This document shows positions 16,974 to 25,138 of a DNA stretch of 64,000 bases, piece by piece. Numbering within the stretch: position 1 is the first letter of the stretch; each line of letters opens with the position of its first letter. The position numbers and the translations under genes are program-made. Origin of the DNA: [Leptolyngbya] sp. JSC-1 (GTDB lineage: Bacteria > Cyanobacteriota > Cyanobacteriia > Elainellales > Elainellaceae). Under the pieces are notes generated by a model. It was not told the origin of the DNA and ran no database searches. It was given only the letters and a program-made list of their open reading frames with translations. Where the stretch lies: assembly GCA_000733415.1 (NCBI GenBank), contig KL662191.1, forward strand, positions 1,746,199-1,810,198. Direction: 5' to 3'.

Positions 16974-17510
16974 TTAGGGTCGATGGGTCCGGCGCAGTTC
17001 CGTAATTTGATCCGCCACATCTAAAATGGCCTGCGGCATCTCAGGTCCGGTTAAAATCAGATCCACCTGCCGGGGGCGCTGTTGAATAAACTCCAACACA
17101 TCTGCTTCCGAAATCAAGCCAAAATTGATCGCCAGACTCAGCTCATCCAGCACCACTAGCGCATACTGCCCTGCCGCCACAACGGTTTGAGTGTGTTGCC
17201 ACAGATCATGCAGCGCGGTCAACTCGGCCTCCGCCATCTCCGGCGTATCAATACAGCGAGGCAGGTTGCAGCGAAGCCAGTCTAGATGCTGAGCTAACTG
17301 CACCGGATGCTGATAGCCCTGCCCAATCCCACCCTTCAGAAACTGCACCACCAGCACTGGTGTCCCCTGCCCCGCAATCCGAAGCGCCTGCGCCATCACG
17401 CTGGTAAAAAAACTGCGGTGGGGACAGGTAAAGACCTGAACCAGCCCCTCGATCGAGTAGGACAACGTAGAACTGCCACCGCGAGTAGGGGCTTCGAGTT
17501 GAGAAACCAT
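16974..17510 (-). CDS. CobO/BtuR-like P-loop-fold protein with degenerate Walker A
   Basis: A 178-residue protein with the order of ATP:cob(I)alamin adenosyltransferase CobO. It has LVQVFT followed by the nucleotide loop, AQALRIAGQGTPVLVVQFLKGG, the Walker B LVVLDELSLAINFGLI near residues 117-132 and VDLILTGPEMP near 149-159. The loop after the first strand is CPHRSFFTS instead of GxGKGKTT, so the phosphate-binding Lys is missing. It is probably the divergent cyanobacterial paralogue of CobO and may no longer bind ATP in the usual way. A catalytic adenosyltransferase function should not be assumed. Confidence 0.72.
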   Translation of the reverse strand: MVSQLEAPTRGGSSTLSYSIEGLVQVFTCPHRSFFTSVMAQALRIAGQGTPVLVVQFLKGGIGQGYQHPVQLAQHLDWLRCNLPRCIDTPEMAEAELTALHDLWQHTQTVVAAGQYALVVLDELSLAINFGLISEADVLEFIQQRPRQVDLILTGPEMPQAILDVADQITELRRTHRP

Positions 17511-17959
17511 AAGAATGCTGCCAACTAGCTGTTACAAAATACAAACACTGGATTTGCCACTCCCAAAGATGCACCAAGTCAGAACGCACAAATCGGCATC
17601 CTTTGACCTATCTCTAGACTAGTGCAAAAGTACCACTCCAGACCAGAGCACTAAACTAAGGGCTGCCATAAATATAGCGTGACTATCAGCTCTGCCCCCC
17701 TATAAAACACCATATGTAACAGACTCGTCAAGACGCCTCACGCGACGATCTGCCAGCTCAGCCCTCATTAAATTGCCCAAACAGCCTTCTGCCTAGCGAC
17801 CCAACCTGCTTACTTCTTTCACTTCACCCTGATTACATCAGATTCAGAAACCCCCAAACGACTGAATTCCTTCCCCATCTCCCCCATCTCCCTTCCCCCA
17901 TCCCCTTCCCCCCTTTCCTCCCCTGCTGTATCCTGGGTGAGGATCTCAAGGCAGGCATC
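17511..17959. other. Intergenic region with polypyrimidine tract upstream of rph
   Basis: No gene is supported. At about 17868-17930 there is a nearly pure pyrimidine run built of CCCCATCTCC-type units. It ends 30 bases before the rph start and overlaps its expected promoter or leader. Confidence 0.55.
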
Positions 17960-18688
17960 ATGGTTTGGCAGCGTCCCGACGGTCGGCAACCCGATCAACT
18001 TCGTTCTATCCGGTTTGAACGCCACTTTACGCGCTTTGCAGCAGGGTCAGTGCTAGCCCATTGTGGCGATACACAGGTTTTATGTACGGTCACGATCCAG
18101 CCAGGGGTGCCCAAATTTCTAGAAGGCAGCGGTCAAGGTTGGTTGACCGCAGAATACCGCATGTTACCCACAGCAACAATGCAGCGCCAGCCTAGGGAGT
18201 TTATGAAGCTGTCTGGCCGCACCCAGGAAATTCAGCGCTTGATTGGTCGCAGCCTCCGCGCCGCCCTCGACATGGAAGCCCTAGGAGAACGCACCCTCAC
18301 TGTAGATGCCGATGTGCTCCAGGCGGATGCCGGTACGCGCACAACTTCGATTACGGGCGGGTTTGTGGCCCTTTCGGATGCAGTCAACTCGTTGGTGCAA
18401 GCAGGCGAACTTGCTGAGTCGCCAATTCGGCAGCAAATTGCAGCCGTGTCGGTGGGGCTGCTAGAAAAGGAACCGATGCTGGACCTCAATTACACCGAAG
18501 ACATAGCCGCAACAACTGACTTTAACGTTGTCATGGATGGCAACCTGGAGTTGATCGAAATTCAGGGCACCGCCGAAGCCGGTAGCTTTAGCCGTCACCA
18601 ACTCAACCGCATTCTGGACTTGGCCGAAAAAGGGATCAAGGAACTGATGGAGTTACAGCGGCAGGCGATTGCAAATATAGATGATTGA
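17960..18688 (+). CDS. rph: Ribonuclease PH
   Basis: A 242-residue phosphorolytic 3'-to-5' exoribonuclease that trims tRNA 3' ends using inorganic phosphate. The N-terminus RPDGRQPDQLRSIRFERHF is diagnostic. The phosphate-binding region is SGRTQEIQRLIGRSLRAA (about residues 84-101), and the metal site is in VDADVLQADAGTRTTSITGG (about 114-133). The C-terminal ends as expected (EIQGTAEAGSFS). The length is typical. A weak AAGGCAGG lies before the ATG. It appears monocistronic. Confidence 0.95.
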   Translation: MVWQRPDGRQPDQLRSIRFERHFTRFAAGSVLAHCGDTQVLCTVTIQPGVPKFLEGSGQGWLTAEYRMLPTATMQRQPREFMKLSGRTQEIQRLIGRSLRAALDMEALGERTLTVDADVLQADAGTRTTSITGGFVALSDAVNSLVQAGELAESPIRQQIAAVSVGLLEKEPMLDLNYTEDIAATTDFNVVMDGNLELIEIQGTAEAGSFSRHQLNRILDLAEKGIKELMELQRQAIANIDD

Positions 18689-19025
18689 AGAAGGCAGGAG
18701 CCAGCAGCCAGGAGGTAGAGTAGGAGCTGATTGCACAGCTGCGGAATCTGTGGCTGGGAGCTTGTGGTGATTGATTCCAGGTCACTGATAACAAAGGAGC
18801 AGGACAAGGAAGCAGTGACCAATCCCACCCACTAGTGTTTTTAAAGTCAAACTTTTTCTAATAAAGCTCCAGCAGTTAATCAAATAATGCAATGCTAAGA
18901 TCAGACAGTATCTTATCACCCTAAATCCGAGCGGGATACCGGACATAGATGAAGGGTTATATGATGAGGGGCTTCGATCTTCGTAAAGTTAAAATTGCTA
19001 GATTACAAGTGCTTAGTTAGCTGCA
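18689..19025. other. Intergenic region upstream of sulfite reductase
   Basis: No gene is supported. The 3' half is AT-rich and probably carries the sir promoter. I found no palindromic NtcA site (GTA-N8-TAC) and no other clear operator. Confidence 0.4.
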
Positions 19026-20933
19026 ATGGTTACTACTCCTTCTCAACCGATTTCCGCACCCAAAGTTTCTAAAGTCGAGGGTTTGAAAGAACGCAGTCGG
19101 GCACTGCGCGAACCGGTCGCCACTGAAGTTCTGCAAGATACGACCCACTTCAGCGAAGACGCGGTTCAGATCCTGAAATTCCATGGCTCGTACCAGCAAG
19201 ACAATCGAGATAACCGGGTCAAAGGGCAGGAGAAGGACTATCAGTTCATGCTGCGGACTCGAAATCCGGGCGGCTTTATTCCGGCCCAGCTTTACTTGGC
19301 GCTGGATCAGCTCTCGGAAACCTACGGCAACCACACCCTGCGGGCGACCACTCGGCAAGGTTTCCAGATTCACGGCATTCTGAAGTGTAACCTCAAAACA
19401 GTCATTGCCGAAATCGTGCGCAACATGGGATCGACCCTGGGTGCATGTGGCGACCTCAATCGTAATGTCATGGCTCCGCCAGCTCCTTACAAGAACCGGC
19501 AGGACTATGGCTATGCTCGCGAGTATGCCGACAATATTGCTGACCTGCTGACGCCCCGAACCGGAGCCTACTACGAAATTTGGCTGGATGGCGAAAAAGC
19601 GATTACGGCAGAACCCAACCCAGAAGTGGTCGCTGCTCTCCAGCGCAACGGCAACGGCACCATCTTCCCCGACAAGGAAGAGCCGCTCTACGGCACCTAC
19701 TACATGCCGCGCAAGTTTAAGTGTTGCGTCACGGTACCCGGCGACAATTCGGTAGATTTGTTCTCTCAGGATGTGGCGCTTGTGGTGCTAACCAATGCAG
19801 CCGGAGAACTGGAAGGCTTTGATGTCTACGCCGGCGGTGGCTTGGGCCGTACCCACAACAAAGAGGAAACCTTTGTTCGCATCGCTGACCCAATTGGCTA
19901 TGTCGATAAGGCCGATGTCTACGACCTGATGAAGGCGATTGTCGCGACCCAGCGGGACTATGGCGATCGGTTTAACCGCCGTCACGCTCGCATGAAGTAT
20001 TTGCTGCACGACTGGGGCATCGAAAAGTTTCGGGCCAAGGTGGAAGAATACTTTGGCAAACCGATTCAGCCGTTCCGTCCGCTGCCGGAGTTCCAGTATC
20101 TCGATTACTTGGGCTGGCACGAGCAGGGAGACGGCAAGCTGTTTTTGGGCATTTCAATCGAAAACGGACGGATCAAAGACGAGGGCAGCTTCCAGCTCAA
20201 GACTGCCCTGCGGGAAATCGAACAGAAGTTCGCCCTGCCAATGCGGCTGACCGCTAGCCAAAACTTAATTCTGTACGAGATCGATCCAGCAGACCAGGTT
20301 GCCATTCAAGCGATTCTGGATCGCTGCGGCGTGCAGCGCGAAACTGAAATTGATACGCTGGTGCGCTACTCGATGGCCTGTCCAGCCTTGCCCACCTGTG
20401 GTTTAGCCATCACCGAATCGGAACGGGCGCTGCCCAGTATTCTGGAGCGGATTCGGGCCTTGCTGGTGAAGGTGGGCTTGAAGGACGAGCATTTCATTAT
20501 TCGAATGACGGGTTGTCCTAACGGTTGCGCCCGTCCTTACCTGGCGGAATTGGGATTTGTGGGCCAATCGCCCAGCGCCTATCAACTGTGGCTAGGAGCA
20601 GCACCCAACCAAACTCGTCTCTCCCAGCCCTACATCGACAACATGGAAATTGACGATCTGGAAACAACGCTGGAGCCGCTGTTCGTTTACTTCAAGAAAA
20701 ACCGCAAAAAGCGCGAGAGCTTCGGCGATTTCTGTGATCGAGTCGGATTCGATACGCTACGCCAGTTTGCGGCCACCTATGAACCTGCCACAACCGCAAA
20801 ACGCACCCGTCATCGGGTTGGGGTTTACGATCCGGCCTATAGCAAACTCAAAGCAGCGGCAGAACAGCACGGTAAGCCGATGACCGCATTAGTCAACGAA
20901 GCGATTGAAGCCTACCTGAAAACGCTGGAGTAG
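19026..20933 (+). CDS. sir: Ferredoxin-dependent assimilatory sulfite reductase
   Basis: A 635-residue siroheme/[4Fe-4S] enzyme that reduces sulfite to sulfide with six electrons from ferredoxin. The N-terminal half has YQFMLRTRNPGGFIPAQLYL and TTRQGFQIHGI. The cluster cysteines are in CPALPTCGLA (near residue 452) and TGCPNGCARPY (near 497). The last 40 residues, after the catalytic domain, read VYDPAYSKLKAAAEQHGKPM and then TALVNEAIEAYLKTLE. They resemble a ribbon-helix-helix DNA-binding unit. Whether this tail binds DNA is untested here. The gene converges with the DUF2795 gene. Confidence 0.95.
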   Translation: MVTTPSQPISAPKVSKVEGLKERSRALREPVATEVLQDTTHFSEDAVQILKFHGSYQQDNRDNRVKGQEKDYQFMLRTRNPGGFIPAQLYLALDQLSETYGNHTLRATTRQGFQIHGILKCNLKTVIAEIVRNMGSTLGACGDLNRNVMAPPAPYKNRQDYGYAREYADNIADLLTPRTGAYYEIWLDGEKAITAEPNPEVVAALQRNGNGTIFPDKEEPLYGTYYMPRKFKCCVTVPGDNSVDLFSQDVALVVLTNAAGELEGFDVYAGGGLGRTHNKEETFVRIADPIGYVDKADVYDLMKAIVATQRDYGDRFNRRHARMKYLLHDWGIEKFRAKVEEYFGKPIQPFRPLPEFQYLDYLGWHEQGDGKLFLGISIENGRIKDEGSFQLKTALREIEQKFALPMRLTASQNLILYEIDPADQVAIQAILDRCGVQRETEIDTLVRYSMACPALPTCGLAITESERALPSILERIRALLVKVGLKDEHFIIRMTGCPNGCARPYLAELGFVGQSPSAYQLWLGAAPNQTRLSQPYIDNMEIDDLETTLEPLFVYFKKNRKKRESFGDFCDRVGFDTLRQFAATYEPATTAKRTRHRVGVYDPAYSKLKAAAEQHGKPMTALVNEAIEAYLKTLE

Positions 20934-21020
20934 GCCGCAAGTTTGACTGACCCAATTGTGCTGAGCGCTGGTTGGAAAGCCAAACGCTTCACCAGTGCTC
21001 AGACCGTACTAACCCAACCT

Positions 21021-21215
21021 CTATTCCAATTCGCCAACGGCTTTGTTGACGTCGGTAGGCGTTTCGTACTCCTCGTCGGGGAGTTGTTCCAGCAGATCGA
21101 GAATATCGTCATCTGCGCCCTGTTCCTCGGCATGGTCGATCAAGTCATCTTTAGAGGCTGGATAGTTCATGCCTTTCAGGTATTTCTGCAGCTCGATTGG
21201 ATTGACGGTAGCCAT
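21021..21215 (-). CDS. DUF2795 family protein
   Basis: A 64-residue acidic protein of the DUF2795 family, seen from MATVNPIELQKYLKGMNYPA, SKDDLIDHAEEQGAD and ILDLLEQLPDEEYETPTDVN. This family folds as a small helical domain and often occurs in stress-linked contexts, but its role is not established. The AGGAGA before the ATG supports the start. It is convergent with sir. Confidence 0.88.
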   Translation of the reverse strand: MATVNPIELQKYLKGMNYPASKDDLIDHAEEQGADDDILDLLEQLPDEEYETPTDVNKAVGELE

Positions 21216-21550
21216 CGGTCAAGTTCTCCTGCGCAACCATAGTCTTGGACAATCACCTAGCATCTTAGGCAGTTCAAATTTAGGCAGCCTCGTACCTGAG
21301 ACAGACGTTGGCCCGCTCAACATTGCGGCGGTTGGCAATCAGATTTACACACAGGCGTGTAAAGCCTAGGTACGTTAACTCCGGGTATAAGCAACGCCAG
21401 ATGCTGTTACAGGCTCAGGTAATGCCATATACAGGTAATGTCACAGTGCTGTTAGCAGGTGTTGTTTTACGTCAAATTTCGTGTGCAATCTTGCTGCTGC
21501 TTCAAAAAGTGAGCTACCTTCGATGAGGCATCCACACATCAGAGGCAGCC
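21216..21550. other. Intergenic region upstream of the NACHT-pentapeptide gene
   Basis: It lies between divergent genes. AGGTAATGCCATATACAGGTAATGTCACAG near 21418-21446 holds a short direct repeat CAGGTAATG. No gene or clear promoter can be supported. Confidence 0.4.
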
Positions 21551-24500
21551 ATGACCATGCCGATCTGGAAGCTCTTGCAGGCGGACCTCAGAGACTTTAC
21601 TTCCACCCACCCCTCAGCCAATTCCGACTCCGCTTCCTCAGGAATGGTGCTGGCTCGTCTGCAGCGGCTGTTACCCGTTCTAGAACAGCAAAATTCTCTA
21701 TTCGCCGTTTTGACCTTGCCGCTAGCCGAGTTAGCTGCTGCCTTACCGGATTTATCAAGAGAAAACCCTGCGTTTGTACCGTTGGCTGCCGAGCTGTTGC
21801 GGCGGTATCAGATCCGCACCCAGCAGGCTCCCAGTTTGGGGCAGGCCATTGAGCTACTGGGGCAAGCGGCCTATCTGGATCAGTTTTGCGCAACGTTTCA
21901 GCGGCCCAAAATTCAGCGCTGGATTGGGCAAGTTGGGCAGGCAGCCGCTGCCGAGGCCGTTCAGCACCAGTTTCGTATACTAACAGGCTTAAAGCTAGAG
22001 GGGCAGGATGCGCGGCAGGCAGTCGTGGCTTTCTCTACGTCTCGATTGGCAACCGTCCTGAATCGCCTCTTAGCAGCTCGGCTCACCCAGTTGGGGCTTC
22101 AGCCAGCGCCAGCTCAGCAGATTGCGGCTCAAATTGCTTTTAATACTGAACCCCAAATCCTGCCGGCCCTGGAGCAAGCGGGAGCCGCGATGCAGCCCTG
22201 GGTGGCCTGGTACCGCGATGACGATGCAGACCGTTTAGAGCGTCACCTGCGTCTCGATGCCTACCTAGATGACTATATTCAACCACGTCCAGCAGAGCTG
22301 GTCTTTAATGAGTCCTTCAGTCTGCGTGACATCTATGTTCCGCTAAAAGCACAGATCCTCACCAGCGATGGCGAACCTGATTTTGACCAGCCGCCAGTCG
22401 ATCTGGAAGAATGGACCAAAGCTCAGCTCAGTCAGACCGAAGCCGATCAGGTATTGCTAGTGCAGGGCGGTTTCGGGCGAGGTAAATCCACCTTTTGCCG
22501 CATGTTTGCCGACTGGGTCAGGCAGCAGCAATACCCCCGCTGGACGCCGGTGTTGATTCCGCTCCAGGAACTGCGGTCGCTTGGCAATGACTTTGAGGAA
22601 CTTTTGCGGCAGGCCGTGCCTTCCCATTGGACCCAAGACCCCGACTGGTTGGCCCAGGGTGACACCCGCTTTTTGTTTCTGCTAGATGGATTCAGTGAGC
22701 TAAATCTAGAGGATAACAGCAGCCTCGAGCAGTTCTTCCAGCAGGTTGGTAAATTTCAAGAAAGCTGTGCCAGCCAGCCAGAAATGGGGCATCGGATCAT
22801 CATTACCGGGCGCTCGCTGATGATCAAAACCCTGGAGCGGTTATTGCCTCCTAATCTGGCTAGGGTGGAAATTCTGCCATTTGATGCCGCGCTTCAAACC
22901 CGCTGGCTGGCGCAGTGGGAGCGGCTGACAGGTGCAGCTACTTCCAGCCTCAAGGCTATGTTGCAGAACATTGACGTTCCGGAGCAAAATGCTCATTTGA
23001 CCCGTGAACCCCTGATGCTGTACTTTTTAGCGGCAATGCATCGGGATGGAGAACTGCGGCTCGACATGCTGGAGGAAACCAACGTCGCCAGAGCCAAATT
23101 TCTGCTGTATCAGCAAATTTTCTACTGGGCACTGACCAGGCACCGGCCTGGTTTGTTACAGCGACAGCTCAGCCCCACCGAAATTGAGAGCCTGCGCCGC
23201 CTGCTAGCCGAAGTGGGCCTATGGGCCGTACAAACCGGATCGGAAACCGTGCCGCTAGCCCAAATTGCTACCCGACTCCAGCACGACCAGGAAGTACAAG
23301 CCCTACTCGCCGAACTGCAAACCAAACTGCAAGACCACGCCCTCACCAATCCCCTGGTGACGCTCTACAGCCGGGGTGATCAGAGCTATATCCGCTTTAC
23401 CCACAACAGTTTTGGCAAGCTGTTTTGCAGTCGCCGTCTGCACGAAGCCCTAGAGGACTGGGCTACCACCCTGACTCGCCGCCAAAAGCCGGAACCGCTG
23501 GTGCCTACCGAAACGATGAACTGGCAAATCTTCGACCTGCTAGGCTACGGTGGCCTTACCGCCGAAATGACCGAATACCTGATGGTGCTGCTGAACGCCA
23601 ACCCTGACCTAGATGCCACCTATCTGTTCAAGCGGCTAGAAAGCTTTTACTGGCGCTGGTGTGGAGGTCAATTTATGGATGCCCCACCGGAAAGCCTGCC
23701 CCAAAAAGCCTCCCGCCTGCTGCGCCAGCCCCATCCAGCCCTAGGACAGCGACAGGCCGATATCTATGCTGGATTCAACGTGATGATTCTGCTGCTAGAG
23801 CTGCATCGCTACGCCCGCTCCCAAAACGAATCCCAGGACGAAATTGCCTTTTATCCCTGCGGACGCCAAGGCAGTCCAGACTTTGTCCCCGAACGATTGC
23901 TGCGGATGATCGGCTATAGCCACTGCGTTTCGCCCAGTGCCTTTCGAGCCATTGTCGGCCCCTATCTGAGTGGAACCAACCTCAGTGGTGTGGTTTTGAC
24001 GGGCACCGACCTCAGCGGCATTGATTTCAGTGGAGCCGACCTGCGCAGTGCTGACCTCAGCCGCACCCATTTACGCGGAGCCAACCTCAGCCGTGCCAAT
24101 CTGGTTGGAGCCAGTTTGGATGGAGCCAACCTCAGCAGCGCCGATCTGCGGGGGGCCAATTTGATCGGAGCCAACCTGCGTGGAGCCGATCTAAGCAGTG
24201 CTTCCCTGAGTGGAGCTGACCTGAGCAGTGCCAATCTGGTTGGAGCCAGCCTCAGCCGCGCCGACCTGCGGGATGCCGACCTCAGTGGAGCCTACCTGCG
24301 GGGGGCTAGCCTCCAAAGTGCGGACCTCAGCCGTGCCTATCTGATTGGAGCGAGCTTAAGTGGAGCCAGTCTCAACGCCGCTGATTTGGGCCATGTGGAT
24401 CTGAGCGATGCCAATCTCCACGGAGCTGACCTGAGTGATGTCAACCTGCGCCACGCCGACCTAAGCGGAGCCGATTTGATCGGAGCGTACCTGAATGGAG

Positions 24501-24733
24501 CCAGCCTCTGTGGAGCCAGCCTCTGCAACGCCAGCCTTAACAGTGCCGACTTGATCGGGGCCGATCTTTGCGGGGCTGACCTGAGCAGCGCTAACCTGAT
24601 CGGAGCCGAATTAAGCGATCTGACTGCCGGTGAGGTGAAGTGGAGCGAACGCACCAAGTGGGAAGATGTGCGGGGCCTAGACGCGGCTGTGAGTGTGCCT
24701 GAAGCCCTGAAGCATCAGCTGGGTCTAGGGTAG
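21551..24733 (+). CDS. NACHT-type STAND NTPase with C-terminal pentapeptide repeats
   Basis: A 1060-residue predicted cytoplasmic signalling ATPase. Residues 1-230 form an all-helical region of unknown type. The NACHT module has Walker A QGGFGRGKSTF (about 303-313) and Walker B FLFLLDGFSELN (near 373-384), followed by helical and winged regions (ARVEILPFDAALQTRWL, EPLMLYFLAAMH, SYIRFTHNSFGKLFCSRRL). Residues 807-1025 carry about 43 A(D/N)LxG-type pentapeptides, predicting a right-handed beta-helix, and a short tail follows. STAND proteins with such repeats are known in cyanobacteria as sensors or switches; the ligand and output here are unknown. Two ATGs (21551, 21557) are possible starts. 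Confidence 0.9.
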   Translation: MTMPIWKLLQADLRDFTSTHPSANSDSASSGMVLARLQRLLPVLEQQNSLFAVLTLPLAELAAALPDLSRENPAFVPLAAELLRRYQIRTQQAPSLGQAIELLGQAAYLDQFCATFQRPKIQRWIGQVGQAAAAEAVQHQFRILTGLKLEGQDARQAVVAFSTSRLATVLNRLLAARLTQLGLQPAPAQQIAAQIAFNTEPQILPALEQAGAAMQPWVAWYRDDDADRLERHLRLDAYLDDYIQPRPAELVFNESFSLRDIYVPLKAQILTSDGEPDFDQPPVDLEEWTKAQLSQTEADQVLLVQGGFGRGKSTFCRMFADWVRQQQYPRWTPVLIPLQELRSLGNDFEELLRQAVPSHWTQDPDWLAQGDTRFLFLLDGFSELNLEDNSSLEQFFQQVGKFQESCASQPEMGHRIIITGRSLMIKTLERLLPPNLARVEILPFDAALQTRWLAQWERLTGAATSSLKAMLQNIDVPEQNAHLTREPLMLYFLAAMHRDGELRLDMLEETNVARAKFLLYQQIFYWALTRHRPGLLQRQLSPTEIESLRRLLAEVGLWAVQTGSETVPLAQIATRLQHDQEVQALLAELQTKLQDHALTNPLVTLYSRGDQSYIRFTHNSFGKLFCSRRLHEALEDWATTLTRRQKPEPLVPTETMNWQIFDLLGYGGLTAEMTEYLMVLLNANPDLDATYLFKRLESFYWRWCGGQFMDAPPESLPQKASRLLRQPHPALGQRQADIYAGFNVMILLLELHRYARSQNESQDEIAFYPCGRQGSPDFVPERLLRMIGYSHCVSPSAFRAIVGPYLSGTNLSGVVLTGTDLSGIDFSGADLRSADLSRTHLRGANLSRANLVGASLDGANLSSADLRGANLIGANLRGADLSSASLSGADLSSANLVGASLSRADLRDADLSGAYLRGASLQSADLSRAYLIGASLSGASLNAADLGHVDLSDANLHGADLSDVNLRHADLSGADLIGAYLNGASLCGASLCNASLNSADLIGADLCGADLSSANLIGAELSDLTAGEVKWSERTKWEDVRGLDAAVSVPEALKHQLGLG

Positions 24734-24820
24734 TTCGCAAAGAATCCCCATCTGGTCAGAGGGCAAGCCAGAATCAGCCTCCTAAGCTGAAAGGACGTTC
24801 CCTATCTGGGAGGAAGCCCA

Positions 24821-25045
24821 ATGAACAGAACCCTAGCGACGGTAGTCCTCACCCTGTTGCTACTGCTCGCCATTGTCGCGCCGTTTTCAGCCCTCTCCGC
24901 CCTGATGCTGATTGTCGTTGGTACGCTGGTTTATGGATTGGTCGTAACGCTGGTCAAAGCGTTTGTCACGGCTGATGTTAGTGATGTCAGTAATGTCGGC
25001 GATGTCAGTAATGTCAGCGATGTCAGCAACGATGCGGATTCTTGA
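24821..25045 (+). CDS. Small two-helix membrane protein with repetitive acidic tail
   Basis: A 74-residue protein with two predicted membrane helices (about 5-24 and 27-50) and a tail of repeated D-V-S-N units. The tail is encoded by 18-base repeats starting GATGTCAGTAATGTC (24983-25018). GGGAGGAAG lies 5 bases before the ATG, supporting translation. It follows the NACHT-pentapeptide gene by 87 bases on the same strand. A joint role with it is possible but not shown. No family is recognised. Confidence 0.6.
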   Translation: MNRTLATVVLTLLLLLAIVAPFSALSALMLIVVGTLVYGLVVTLVKAFVTADVSDVSNVGDVSNVSDVSNDADS

Positions 25046-25138
25046 AGGTATAGCCGTCGCCATGATAGTTAGGACAGAGACATTGTTGTGGGCGTTCTAT
25101 CTCTTCTGGCAAACACGATGGGATTGAACCCACCAGAT

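Noticed and set aside
23795..24657. Long antisense frames (minus strand) rich in Leu-Arg-Ser-Ala opposite the pentapeptide region
   Set aside because: They are mirror shadows of the regular pentapeptide coding repeats.
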